A program made the position numbers and the translations under genes. A stretch of 34,367 nt of DNA from Bacillota bacterium (GTDB lineage: Bacteria > Bacillota > Clostridia > Oscillospirales > Oscillospiraceae), in the NCBI GenBank assembly GCA_029100605.1, contig JAQXPK010000106.1, positions 1 through 34,367 of the forward strand, given 5' to 3'. Positions 21,644 to 30,292 of this stretch are shown here, piece by piece; within the stretch, counting starts at the first letter, position 1; every line of letters begins with the position of its first letter. The notes beneath the pieces are model-generated. The model saw only the letters and a list, made by a program, of their open reading frames with translations. It was not told the origin of the DNA and ran no database searches.

Positions 21644-23518
21644 ATGAAAAAGCTCATCGCATTGCTGCTGGCGCTGGTCATGGTTCTTGGCCTGACTGCC
21701 TGCGGCGGCTCCGGCACCACGGAGACACAAGCTCCCGTTGCTACCGAGGCTCAGACCGCTGCTCCCACCGAGACGGAAGCTCCTGCGGCTGACACCGGCA
21801 GCACCAACGACCTGCCCCGGAACGAGACCCTGTACTTCGCTGGTCAGCAGTGGGGTACCGTCAACTCCTGGAGCCCCATCGGCACCAACCAGAACAACTC
21901 TATGGCCATCGCTGGCGGTCCTTCCGGCTACCGTACCGTGATGTTCGAGACCCTGTACATGTACAACTTCATGGATGGCTCCATGACCGGCCTGCTGGCT
22001 AACGATGACTGGGCCTGGAACGACGATATGACCGCCCTGACCCTGACCATCAAGGACGCTGCCAAGTGGTCTGACAGCACTTCCGTCACCGCTGCCGACG
22101 TTGCCCGCACCTTTGACATCGGCGTTGAGGTCAACAACACCTGCGGCGCTACCTACGGTGCTTACATCGACTCCGTCGAGGCCGACGGCCAGAAGGTCAC
22201 CATCAATGCCAAGCTGAACGACGCCGGCCAGCCCGTGAACCCCCTGAAGGTTCTGGACTTCCTGACTGGTGTTCCCATTGCCCAGGCTGCCTGGATCGAC
22301 ACCGTTGTTGAGCGCAACGGCGGCGACGCCACCAAGATTCTGAACGACGCCGGTGACGACGTTGTTTGGTCCGGCCCCTACACCAAGTACTACTCCGACG
22401 ATCAGAAGGTCGTCCTGGTTCGCGACGACAACTACTGGGGTCAGGATGCCTCCATGTGGGGCAAGCTGCCTGTTCCCAAGTACCTGGCTCACACCATCTA
22501 CGCGGATAACGCTGCTTCCGAAGTTGCTCTGAAGGCCGGCGAAGTCGATGTGGCTCAGCTGTTCATCGGCAACGTTCAGGACCTGTGGGAGAAGGACGGC
22601 CTGCCCATCTCTACCTACTACGAAGAAGCTCCTTACGGCGTCTGCCTGACCATGCCCACCGCGTGGTACAACATGAACCTTCCTGTCCTGGCTGAGAACA
22701 CCGCTCTGCGGAAGGCCATCGCCATGGCTGTTGACTATGACACCATCATTGCCAACGCTATGACCAATCAGTCCCCCACCTTCTCCGAGGTTCCCCGTTC
22801 TCTGATGAACCCCACCGATGGCGAGCAGGCTCTGTACGATCATGACGCTGTCAAGGATCTGCAGTGGGCTGGCAACGACATCGAAGGCGCCAAGGCTCTG
22901 CTGGATGAGGCTGGCCTGGTGGACAACGACGGCGACGGCTGGCGTGAATACAACGGCGAGAAGATCTCTCTGAACGCCTGCTGCCCCAACGGCTGGTCCG
23001 ACTGGCAGGCTGCCATGGAAGTGGTCGCTGCTGCTGGCGAGAAGATCGGCGTTGAGATCACAACCCTGTACCCCGAATGGTCCATCTATCAGACCGTGTT
23101 TGTTGATCCCGCCCAGACTGAGTACGCCATCTTCATGTGGTCTCCCGAGGCCGCTTCTCCCTCCAACCCCTGGACTCGTGTGAACCAGTTCATGGGCAAG
23201 GACTTCATTGGCGTTTCCAATAACTGGTCCGGCAACTGGGGCCAGTACGTCAACGATGAGGCTGATGCTCTGATCAAGCAGATTCCTCTGACCACCGACG
23301 AGGCTGAGCTGAAGGATCTGTACACCAAGCTGACCGAGATCTATCTGACCGAGGTTCCCAGCTTCTCCCTGATGTATCGTCCTTCCCTGTTCCACACCGT
23401 CAACGAGTCCGTTTGGACCAACTTCCCCGCTGGCGATGACGGCCGGAACATTCCTCCCGCTGACTGCACCGACGGCTACGGTATTGCCGCGCTGTACGAA
23501 CTCGAGCTGGTTGGCTAA
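21644..23518 (+). CDS. ABC importer substrate-binding lipoprotein (SBP_bac_5 / OppA-DppA family)
   Basis: The 624-residue protein begins with a lipoprotein signal MKKLIALLLALVMVLGLTAC, with the lipid-bearing Cys at residue 20. A low-complexity Thr/Glu/Ala/Pro linker (about 24-48) leads to a large family-5 binding domain with features such as LLANDDWAWNDDMTALTLTI and AVDYDTIIANAM. Family-5 receptors bind peptides, but many also bind beta-oligosaccharides, as known in Thermotoga. The surrounding glycosidases favour a sugar ligand here. AAAGGAGG precedes the ATG at 21644; an in-frame ATG at 21608 lies before that site and is rejected. Codon choice is narrower than in neighbouring genes (CTG, ACC, GAC, AAC dominate), as expected for a highly expressed receptor. 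Confidence 0.92.
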   Translation: MKKLIALLLALVMVLGLTACGGSGTTETQAPVATEAQTAAPTETEAPAADTGSTNDLPRNETLYFAGQQWGTVNSWSPIGTNQNNSMAIAGGPSGYRTVMFETLYMYNFMDGSMTGLLANDDWAWNDDMTALTLTIKDAAKWSDSTSVTAADVARTFDIGVEVNNTCGATYGAYIDSVEADGQKVTINAKLNDAGQPVNPLKVLDFLTGVPIAQAAWIDTVVERNGGDATKILNDAGDDVVWSGPYTKYYSDDQKVVLVRDDNYWGQDASMWGKLPVPKYLAHTIYADNAASEVALKAGEVDVAQLFIGNVQDLWEKDGLPISTYYEEAPYGVCLTMPTAWYNMNLPVLAENTALRKAIAMAVDYDTIIANAMTNQSPTFSEVPRSLMNPTDGEQALYDHDAVKDLQWAGNDIEGAKALLDEAGLVDNDGDGWREYNGEKISLNACCPNGWSDWQAAMEVVAAAGEKIGVEITTLYPEWSIYQTVFVDPAQTEYAIFMWSPEAASPSNPWTRVNQFMGKDFIGVSNNWSGNWGQYVNDEADALIKQIPLTTDEAELKDLYTKLTEIYLTEVPSFSLMYRPSLFHTVNESVWTNFPAGDDGRNIPPADCTDGYGIAALYELELVG

Positions 23519-23532
23519 TTGTTAATCGAAGC

Positions 23533-23559
23533 GGCCATGCTCCATATTGGAGCATGGCC
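23533..23559 (+). terminator. Perfect intercistronic hairpin between receptor and permease genes
   Basis: GGCCATGCTCC (23533-23543) and GGAGCATGGCC (23549-23559) make an 11-bp perfect stem with a 5-nt loop. The sequence after it, CTTCCTGTTTAC, is only partly T-rich. It probably lowers transcription past the receptor gene or protects the receptor mRNA 3' end. Confidence 0.6.
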
Positions 23560-23590
23560 CTTCCTGTTTACTTAAGGGGGGATCCGTAGC

Positions 23591-24598
23591 ATGAAGGGCT
23601 ACCGTAAATATTTTGGTAAAAAAATCATCTGGTTCCTGATCACGTTCGTGGTCGCAGTCTTTCTGAACTTCTTCCTGCCCCGTCTGATGCCGGCTGACCC
23701 TGTTGCCGCTATCACCGGTAAGCTGGCTTCCGGTATGTCCGACGCCTCCGCTGTGCAGGAGATTTATGAGCACTATGCCGAAGAGTTCGGCACCAATAAG
23801 CCCATGGCCCAGCAGTTTTTGATTTTCTGCAAGAACGCGATCCATGGCAATTTTGGCCTTTCCTTCAGTCAGTATCCCAGACCTGTCAGCGACATTATTT
23901 CCAGCGCCATTATGTGGACTGTCTGCCTCCAGCTGCCCGCCATTTTGGTCGGCTGGTTCCTGGGCAACCTTCTGGGCGCTTTGGCAGCGTACATCCGCAA
24001 GGGTTTCGACAAGGTTCTGATGCCTGTGTTCCTGTTCCTTGGCAACGTGCCGGCATTCGGCATGGCGGTTGTCCTGCTTGTCCTTTTCGCCGTTACTTTG
24101 AAATGGGCTCCCATTTCCGGCGGCTACGGCTTTGATATGATTCCCAATTTCAGCTGGAAGTTTATCAAGTCCGTCATCTCCCACTATCAGCTGCCCTTCT
24201 GGAGCATCGTTCTGGTGTCCATCGGCGGTCAGGCTGTGGGTATGCGTTCCATGTCCATCTACGAATTGAATGCCGACTACGTAAAATATGCCCGGTTCCT
24301 GGGCATTAAAGACCGCAAAATCGTCGGCTATGTGTTCCGCAACGCCATGCTGCCCCAGGTCACCGGTCTGGCTCTGTCCATCGGTACCATGATCGGCGGC
24401 GCGCTGGTTGCCGAGATCATTTTCTCCTACCCCGGCCTTGGCAGCGTGATGTACAGTGCCGTTACCGCTGCGGACTATCCTCTGATTTCTGCGACCACGC
24501 TGATTATTACAATCATGGTTCTGGTCGTGACATTCCTGCTTGACATCGTCTACGGCTTCATTGATCCCCGGGTCAAGGCCGCACAGTTTGACAGCTAA
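23591..24598 (+). CDS. ABC importer permease, DppB/OppB type
   Basis: The 335-residue inner-membrane subunit has an N-terminal helix ([20 protein letters not shown]) with the following LMPADPV, the family's DPV-type opening. About five further helices follow, and the cytoplasmic EAA coupling loop is [20 protein letters not shown], continuing [12 protein letters not shown]. It forms the translocation pore with the second permease. A ribosome binding site (AAGGGGGG) precedes the ATG at 23591. Confidence 0.93.
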   Translation: MKGYRKYFGKKIIWFLITFVVAVFLNFFLPRLMPADPVAAITGKLASGMSDASAVQEIYEHYAEEFGTNKPMAQQFLIFCKNAIHGNFGLSFSQYPRPVSDIISSAIMWTVCLQLPAILVGWFLGNLLGALAAYIRKGFDKVLMPVFLFLGNVPAFGMAVVLLVLFAVTLKWAPISGGYGFDMIPNFSWKFIKSVISHYQLPFWSIVLVSIGGQAVGMRSMSIYELNADYVKYARFLGIKDRKIVGYVFRNAMLPQVTGLALSIGTMIGGALVAEIIFSYPGLGSVMYSAVTAADYPLISATTLIITIMVLVVTFLLDIVYGFIDPRVKAAQFDS

Positions 24599-24612
24599 GG
24601 GAGGAATTGAAA

Positions 24613-25860
24613 ATGAAAAATACACTGCGTCAGGTTTTCCATTCCCCCAAGTTTGTGATCGGCTTCTGTATTTTTGTAGCGATTCTGTTGACGATGCTGA
24701 TTTATCCTCTGTTCAATCCCGGCAACCCGCTGGAGATGATTGGTGTCGGTACCTTTGCGCCTCCCGGTACTTACGTTTCTCTGTATGACGCCATCGGCAC
24801 GAATACGGAGACCCTCCGCCTGTCCGATGCGGACGATAACCGGATCGCCAAGGCTTTGTCCAACGAGGACAGGGTTGCGATGGTGGAGTGGTTCACCGCT
24901 ATGGGTATTGACGTTTCCGAGCTGGACATCAACGATACAGATGCCCTGCTGGATCTGTGGAACGAGAACTACGATGAATCCGCCAAGCCCGCTGGTATGA
25001 CTTTGGCAAAACGTAAGTACTATAAGCGGCTGAATAACTCTCTGGTCTCCCTCCGCGCCGCCGATGAGCGCATCATCGCCGAGAAAAACGACGAGGGCGA
25101 GCTGGAAAAGGTGGACAGCATCAATAAGACGGATTATGTCAACATCAAGGACGTTGCCAACGTTAAGACCCTACCCCTGGGCACGGATAACTTCGGCCGG
25201 GACGTATTGAAGGAACTGGTATCTGCCTGCGGCACCTCCATTAAGATCGGCTTGATCGCCGGTGCTGTCGCTACCCTGATCGGACTGGTTCTCGGCCTGC
25301 TGGCTGGTTACCTGGGCGGCTTTGCCGATGATCTGATTATGTTCGTCACGAACATTTTCACCGTTATCCCCAGCTTTATCCTGCTGATCCTGATTTCCAA
25401 CTCCATCGGACAGGAGCAGCGCGGCGCAACCGTTGTGGCCTTGGTTATTGGTCTTACCAGCTGGACCTGGACGACCCGTTCCGTTCGCTCCCAGGTTATC
25501 AGCCTTCGCAACCGGGACCACGTCAACCTCAGCAAGCTCTCCGGTCACAGCCTTGTTCGGATTGTGCTGACGGATATTCTGCCCTACATCGCCTCTTATG
25601 TGGTGATGGCATTTATCCTTCAGGTTTCCTCCGGTATCCTCAGCGAGGCGCAGCTGTCCCTGCTGGGCCTGGGCCCCAAGACCACCGAGGTTCCCACGCT
25701 GGGCCTGATGATGAACTGGGCTATGCTGTATTCCGCGCATACCAACGGCTCCTGGTGGGCGTACTTCCCCGTGATCCTGGTTATCACCCTCATCTCCTTC
25801 TCTCTGAACCTGATGAACACGGGCCTCGACCAGGTCTTCAATCCCACTCTGAGAGACTAA
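24613..25860 (+). CDS. ABC importer permease, DppC/OppC type, with large extracytoplasmic insertion
   Basis: The 415-residue subunit has a first membrane helix at about 14-32. The family motif [11 protein letters not shown] comes only at 189-199, whereas usual DppC/OppC proteins place it near residue 70-80. About 120 extra, mostly charged residues lie in between (about 45-185). The transmembrane domain follows, with [20 protein letters not shown] and the EAA-like loop [20 protein letters not shown]. The start is the ATG at 24613, 8 nt after GGGAGG; an in-frame TTG at 24607 is too close to that site. The insertion may form an extra external domain that touches the receptor. Confidence 0.92.
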   Translation: MKNTLRQVFHSPKFVIGFCIFVAILLTMLIYPLFNPGNPLEMIGVGTFAPPGTYVSLYDAIGTNTETLRLSDADDNRIAKALSNEDRVAMVEWFTAMGIDVSELDINDTDALLDLWNENYDESAKPAGMTLAKRKYYKRLNNSLVSLRAADERIIAEKNDEGELEKVDSINKTDYVNIKDVANVKTLPLGTDNFGRDVLKELVSACGTSIKIGLIAGAVATLIGLVLGLLAGYLGGFADDLIMFVTNIFTVIPSFILLILISNSIGQEQRGATVVALVIGLTSWTWTTRSVRSQVISLRNRDHVNLSKLSGHSLVRIVLTDILPYIASYVVMAFILQVSSGILSEAQLSLLGLGPKTTEVPTLGLMMNWAMLYSAHTNGSWWAYFPVILVITLISFSLNLMNTGLDQVFNPTLRD

Positions 25861-25873
25861 GGAGGACGACGCT

Positions 25874-26881
25874 ATGGGCAAAGTAATGCTGGAGGTCAAG
25901 AACCTCAAAACCAAATATGTGACCCGCTTCCACGAGGACGTGTACGCCGTGGACGGTGTCTCCCTCTCCATTGAAGAGGGCAAGTCTTTGGGCGTCGCCG
26001 GTGAATCCGGCTGCGGCAAGTCCACTCTGGCGCTGTCCATGATGGGCTACTATTTCCCGCCCCTGCACTATATCAGTGGCGACATCATCATCGATGGCAG
26101 GAACATCTCCGGCATGAAGCCAGACGATGTCCGCAAGACCATTCTGGGCACCGAGATTGCCTACATTCCCCAGGCGGCTATGAACGCCCTGAACCCCACC
26201 CAGAAGATTATCCGTTTTCTGGAGGATGTGGTTCGCGCCCATCAGCCGAGGGCGGATAAGAAGGAGATTCGGGAGCTGGCGGAAGCCCGATTTGCCGAAC
26301 TGGGTCTGCCTGCCGAGGTGCTGGATAAGCACGCGGTGGAGCTGTCCGGCGGTATGAAACAGCGTACCGTTATCGCCGTTTCCACCATCCTCAACCCCAA
26401 GGTTCTGATTGCCGATGAGCCGTCCTCCGCTCTGGACGTGACCTCTCAGAAGATGGTCATTAAGATGATGCGGGAGCTGATGGAAAAGGGCTACATCAAG
26501 TCCATGCTGTTCATCACCCACGAGCTGCCTCTGCTGTACAACGTGACCGACGACATTATGGTTATGTACGCCGGACAGATCGTGGAGCGGGGCACCGCAA
26601 AGGAAATGGTGTTCGATCCTGTCCATCCCTATTCCCACGGCCTGATGGGCTCCATTCTGGTTCCCGAGGAGGGCACCCGCGGTCACAAGCTGGCGGCCAT
26701 TCCCGGCACGCCTCCCAACCTGAAGAAGCCGCCCCAGGGCTGCCGGTTCGCCGAACGGTGCAAGTACTGCAAGCCCGAATGCCGCTACAGCGGCATTCCC
26801 GAAAACAACTTCGCCGACGGTCGTATGTACCGCTGCCTGATGGGTCTGGATGAATTGAAGGAGGTGTACAGTCATGAGTGA
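25874..26881 (+). CDS. ABC importer ATP-binding protein, DppD/OppD type
   Basis: The 335-residue ATPase has Walker [10 protein letters not shown] (43-51), Q-loop in [13 protein letters not shown] (96-108), signature LSGGMKQR (157-164) and Walker [13 protein letters not shown] (178-189). The Opp/Dpp C-terminal oligopeptide-transporter region contains a cysteine cluster ([14 protein letters not shown] and a final Cys in MYRCL) that may bind a [4Fe-4S] cluster, as reported for related subunits. GGAGG precedes the ATG. It overlaps the next ATPase gene by 8 bp. Confidence 0.94.
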   Translation: MGKVMLEVKNLKTKYVTRFHEDVYAVDGVSLSIEEGKSLGVAGESGCGKSTLALSMMGYYFPPLHYISGDIIIDGRNISGMKPDDVRKTILGTEIAYIPQAAMNALNPTQKIIRFLEDVVRAHQPRADKKEIRELAEARFAELGLPAEVLDKHAVELSGGMKQRTVIAVSTILNPKVLIADEPSSALDVTSQKMVIKMMRELMEKGYIKSMLFITHELPLLYNVTDDIMVMYAGQIVERGTAKEMVFDPVHPYSHGLMGSILVPEEGTRGHKLAAIPGTPPNLKKPPQGCRFAERCKYCKPECRYSGIPENNFADGRMYRCLMGLDELKEVYSHE

Positions 26882-27713
26882 TGCTGTTTCCACTGCGAAG
26901 GACTTCTCCAATGCGCCGCTGTGCCTGTCCGGTCGGGACGTAACGAAGGTGTTTGGCCTTGGCGATAAGAAAACCGTGGCTGTTGACCATGTAAACTTCG
27001 ACTTCCATGAGGGCGAGTTCGTCTCCATCGTCGGTGAGTCCGGCTCCGGCAAGACCACCCTGTCCAAAATGCTGCTGGGTCTGCTGCCCCAGACGGAAGG
27101 TGAGATCCTCTTCCAGGGCAAGACCCGGGACATTTCCACCCACGCCAAGAAGAAGGAGTACTGGAAAGGCATTCAGGCCATTTTCCAGGATCCGTTCTCT
27201 TCCTTCAACACCTTCAACAAGATCGACACCGTGCTGCTTGACTGCATCAATATGCGCGGCGGGCGGAATCTGCCAAAGGAAAAGAAGATTGAGATGATGA
27301 CTGAGGCCTGCTCCTTCGTGAACCTGAAGTTCGCAGAGCTGACCAACAAGTATCCCTTCGAGCTGTCCGGCGGTCAGATGCAGCGCTTGATGATCGCCCG
27401 CATCTTCCTGCTGAAGCCGAAGATCCTGCTGGCGGATGAGCCGACCTCCATGGTGGATGCCTGCTCCCGTGCCACGATCCTGGATATGCTGCTGCAGCTA
27501 CGGGACGAGATCGGCATGACCGTTATCTTTATCACCCACGACATCGGCCTTGCTTACTATATTTCCGATACGGTTTATATTATGGAGCACGGCAAGTTCG
27601 TGGAGTTTGGCAAAGCGGATGAAGTGATCATCAACCCCAAAGCCGCTTACACCAAGCGCCTGATCAGTGATGTCCCCAAGATCCACGAAGAGTGGGACCT
27701 GAGCACCGTCTAA
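26874..27713 (+). CDS. ABC importer ATP-binding protein, DppF/OppF type
   Basis: The 279-residue second ATPase has Walker [10 protein letters not shown] (54-62), Q-loop FQDPFSSFN (104-112), signature LSGGQMQR (164-171) and Walker [13 protein letters not shown]. It is about 40-50 residues shorter than typical DppF because it ends soon after the nucleotide-binding domain and lacks the cysteine-containing C-terminal extension. The partner subunit has that extension, so the pair is asymmetric. The Walker B has MVDA instead of the common SALD, which still keeps the catalytic Glu. It is the last gene of the importer block; a 245-bp gap with two hairpins follows. Confidence 0.93.
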   Translation: MSDAVSTAKDFSNAPLCLSGRDVTKVFGLGDKKTVAVDHVNFDFHEGEFVSIVGESGSGKTTLSKMLLGLLPQTEGEILFQGKTRDISTHAKKKEYWKGIQAIFQDPFSSFNTFNKIDTVLLDCINMRGGRNLPKEKKIEMMTEACSFVNLKFAELTNKYPFELSGGQMQRLMIARIFLLKPKILLADEPTSMVDACSRATILDMLLQLRDEIGMTVIFITHDIGLAYYISDTVYIMEHGKFVEFGKADEVIINPKAAYTKRLISDVPKIHEEWDLSTV

Positions 27714-27769
27714 GGAAGCTCTGATTCAATCGGCGAGAGCTGACGGCGAGAGACTTTGGCCCACCAGAA

Positions 27770-27817
27770 GGTTTGGAAAACAGAGAAATACTGTATGTAT
27801 TTCCCGTTTTTCAAACC
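27770..27817 (+). terminator. Long hairpin after the importer genes
   Basis: GGTTTG...GAAAAC and GTTTTT...CAAACC close an inner GAAATAC/GTATTTC stem with loop TGTAT, giving a nearly continuous 48-nt hairpin. No U-tract follows, so termination is likely partial. It may set the level of GH3 expression relative to the importer. Confidence 0.5.
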
Positions 27818-27849
27818 GCACTGGGGAGGCAAAAGATCCGGCGCTCAGC

Positions 27850-27862
27850 CGAAGACGATTTA
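27850..27862 (+). promoter_or_regulatory. Possible third LacI-type site before the GH3 gene
   Basis: CGAAGACGATTTA differs at one base from CGAAAACGATTTA in the regulator's own operator (20424-20436). It lies about 100 bp before the GH3 start. I could not find a convincing promoter next to it, so this is a weak call based on similarity only. Confidence 0.35.
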
Positions 27863-27893
27863 TTCAGAGGTTCCATAACAAAAGAACCAATCA

Positions 27894-27938
27894 TTTACCG
27901 CAGCATTGCGGGTATTGCTGCCCCAATGCTGCGGTAAA
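27894..27938 (+). repeat. Perfect 15-bp inverted repeat just before the GH3 ribosome binding site
   Basis: TTTACCGCAGCATTG (27894-27908) and CAATGCTGCGGTAAA (27924-27938) form a perfect stem with a 15-nt loop. It ends 8 bases before the AGGAG of the GH3 gene. No U-tract follows. It could be a leader stem that protects the mRNA, a processing site or a protein-binding dyad. Confidence 0.6.
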
Positions 27939-27958
27939 ACAACGTCAGGAGTTGTGTT

Positions 27959-30226
27959 ATGGATATTAAAGCACTGGTTTCCCAAATGACTCTGGAAGAA
28001 AAGGCCGGATTGTGCTCCGGTTTGGATTTCTGGCACACTAAGCCGGTAGAGCGGCTGGGCGTTCCCGCCGTGATGGTCAGCGATGGCCCCCACGGTCTGC
28101 GCAAGCAGGATCAGGAGGCGGATCACCTGGGGATCAACGACAGCATCAAGGCTGTGTGTATGCCCGCCGCCTGCGCCACCGCTGCATCCTTTGACCGGGA
28201 TATGATTGAGAAAATGGGCGAGGCTATCGGAGACAGCTGCCAGCACGAGCAGCTCAGCGTGGTGCTTGGCCCGGCTGTGAATATCAAGCGATCCCCCCTG
28301 TGCGGCAGAAACTTTGAGTATTTCTCCGAGGATCCCTATCTGGCAGGGGAGATGTCCGCCGCTTACATCAACGGTGTCCAAAGCCGGAATGTGGGTACCT
28401 CCATCAAGCACTTCGCCGCCAACAATCAGGAGCACCGCCGGATGAGTTCCAGCTCCAACGCCGATGAACGGACGCTGCGGGAGATCTACCTGCCCGCCTT
28501 TGAAACTTCCGTGAAGAAGGCACAGCCCTGGACGGTCATGTGCTCCTATAACCGCATCAATGGCGTTTATGCTTCGGAGAACCCCTGGCTTCTGACGGAC
28601 GTTCTGCGGAAGGAATGGGGTTTTGAGGGTTATGTTATGTCCGACTGGGGCGCGGTTTCCGACCGAGTTGCCGGCTTGGCTGCGGGACTGGATCTGGAAA
28701 TGCCCGCTTCCGGCGGCATCAACGATGCCAAGATCGTGGAAGCGGTTCGCTCCGGCAAGCTGGACGAGAAGCTGCTGGATCAGGCCGTGGAGCGGATCCT
28801 CACCATCAACTACCGCTACCTGGAAAACGCCAAGCCCGAGACACCCTGGGACATGGAGGCGCAGCACCTGCTGTCCGCCGAGATTGCCGGGGACTGCATG
28901 GTTCTGCTGAAGAACGAGGGCGTCCTGCCTCTGAAGGAGGACGAGGAGGCTGCGTTCATCGGTGAGTTCGCGGTGAAGCCCAGATACCAAGGCGGCGGCA
29001 GCTCTCACATCAACAGCTTTAAGACCACCTCTGCCATGGAGGCAGCCCAGGGCAAGCCGGTGATTTACGCCCAGGGCTACAGCGCGGCTGAGGATACTGC
29101 CACCGACGAGATGATTGCCGAGGCGGTTGCTGCCGCGAAAAAGGCAAAGGTTGCCGTAGTGTTTGCCGGTCTGCCCGATTCCTATGAGTCCGAAGGCTAT
29201 GACCGCACCCATATGCAGCTGCCCGCCTGTCAGAATAAGCTGATCGAGGCGGTTGCCCAGGTCAACCCCAACACCGTGGTGGTTCTGCACAACGGTTCTC
29301 CTGTGGAGATGCCCTGGATTGGCAAGGTCAAGGCCGTGTTGGAGGCCTACCTTGGCGGACAGGCGGTGGGCCTGGCCACTGTCCGGGTGCTCTATGGCGA
29401 GGTGAACCCCTCCGGTCATCTGCCCGAGACCTTCCCCGTCAAGCTGTCCGACAATCCCTCCTACCTGTTCTACGGCGGCGAGGGCAATGAGGCGGACTAC
29501 CGGGAGGGTGTGTTCGTCGGCTACCGTTACTATGACAAAAAGCAGATGCCGGTGCTGTTCCCCTTTGGCTACGGCCTCAGCTACACCACCTTTGCCTATT
29601 CGGATCTGCGCCTGAGCGCCTCCGAGATCACCGACCAGGATACCCTGGACGTGACGGTGAAGGTGACGAATACCGGCAGCCGCTTCGGAAAGACCGTCGT
29701 GCAGCTGTATGTGGGCGAGAAGCAGAGCGAGGTGCTCCGTCCTGTCCGGGAGCTGAAGGGCTTCCAGAAGGTGGCACTCCAGCCCGGCGAGAGCAAGGAC
29801 GTGACCTTCACTCTGTGCAAGCGCGCCTTTGCTTACTGGAATACCCAGATTCACGACTGGCACGTAAAGACCGGCGAATTCACCATTGAGGTGGGTCAGT
29901 CCTCCCGGGACATCGACGTGAGTGCCACCGTCAAGGTCACTTCTACGGTGAAAATCAAGCAGCATTACACCATGGATTCCATTTTCATGGACATCATGTC
30001 TGACCCGGCAGCGGTGCAGGTCATGGCACCCCTGCTGGAGGGCATCCGGAAGACCCTGGTGCCCGACAGCGCAGAGGGAACCGACGCCGCGAAGGAGGCC
30101 GTGTCCGACGAAATGGGCATGGCAATGTTGCAGTATATGCCGCTGCGGGGTGCGCTGAGCTTCGGCGGCGGTATAGTCACCCAGGAAATGATGGACGGTC
30201 TTCTGAACCAACTGAATAACCTGTAA
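27959..30226 (+). CDS. GH3 beta-glucosidase-type glycoside hydrolase
   Basis: The 755-residue retaining glycosidase has the GH3 N-terminal barrel (about 5-290), with the substrate-binding KHFAANNQEHRR (150-161) and the nucleophile D229 in YVMSDWGAV. The (alpha/beta)6-sandwich domain contains YESEGYDRTHMQLP, where the acid/base Glu of this family usually lies. A fibronectin-III-like domain ends near residue 660, followed by a roughly 90-residue helical, Met-rich tail. No signal peptide is present, so it acts on imported sugars. The exact sugar (glucose, xylose or other) cannot be told from motifs alone. AGGAG precedes the ATG. Confidence 0.93.
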   Translation: MDIKALVSQMTLEEKAGLCSGLDFWHTKPVERLGVPAVMVSDGPHGLRKQDQEADHLGINDSIKAVCMPAACATAASFDRDMIEKMGEAIGDSCQHEQLSVVLGPAVNIKRSPLCGRNFEYFSEDPYLAGEMSAAYINGVQSRNVGTSIKHFAANNQEHRRMSSSSNADERTLREIYLPAFETSVKKAQPWTVMCSYNRINGVYASENPWLLTDVLRKEWGFEGYVMSDWGAVSDRVAGLAAGLDLEMPASGGINDAKIVEAVRSGKLDEKLLDQAVERILTINYRYLENAKPETPWDMEAQHLLSAEIAGDCMVLLKNEGVLPLKEDEEAAFIGEFAVKPRYQGGGSSHINSFKTTSAMEAAQGKPVIYAQGYSAAEDTATDEMIAEAVAAAKKAKVAVVFAGLPDSYESEGYDRTHMQLPACQNKLIEAVAQVNPNTVVVLHNGSPVEMPWIGKVKAVLEAYLGGQAVGLATVRVLYGEVNPSGHLPETFPVKLSDNPSYLFYGGEGNEADYREGVFVGYRYYDKKQMPVLFPFGYGLSYTTFAYSDLRLSASEITDQDTLDVTVKVTNTGSRFGKTVVQLYVGEKQSEVLRPVRELKGFQKVALQPGESKDVTFTLCKRAFAYWNTQIHDWHVKTGEFTIEVGQSSRDIDVSATVKVTSTVKIKQHYTMDSIFMDIMSDPAAVQVMAPLLEGIRKTLVPDSAEGTDAAKEAVSDEMGMAMLQYMPLRGALSFGGGIVTQEMMDGLLNQLNNL

Positions 30227-30235
30227 GCGATTTCC

Positions 30236-30258
30236 GGAGGGCCTTCATAAGGCCCTCC
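30236..30258 (+). terminator. Perfect intercistronic hairpin between GH3 and GH94
   Basis: GGAGGGCCTT (30236-30245) and AAGGCCCTCC (30249-30258) pair perfectly around a 3-nt loop. No U-tract follows. It sits 10 bases after the GH3 stop, the same position as the other intercistronic hairpins of the locus. Confidence 0.55.
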
Positions 30259-30292
30259 ACAAATCACCATCTCCCAACTGGAGGTTTTTGCC

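Noticed and set aside
27859..30211. Very long minus-strand open frame opposite GH3, and similar ones opposite ade, GH94 and the receptor gene
   Set aside because: These are mirror frames of GC-rich genes, rich in His, Gly and Gln with no domain signature. The plus-strand proteins have complete catalytic motifs.
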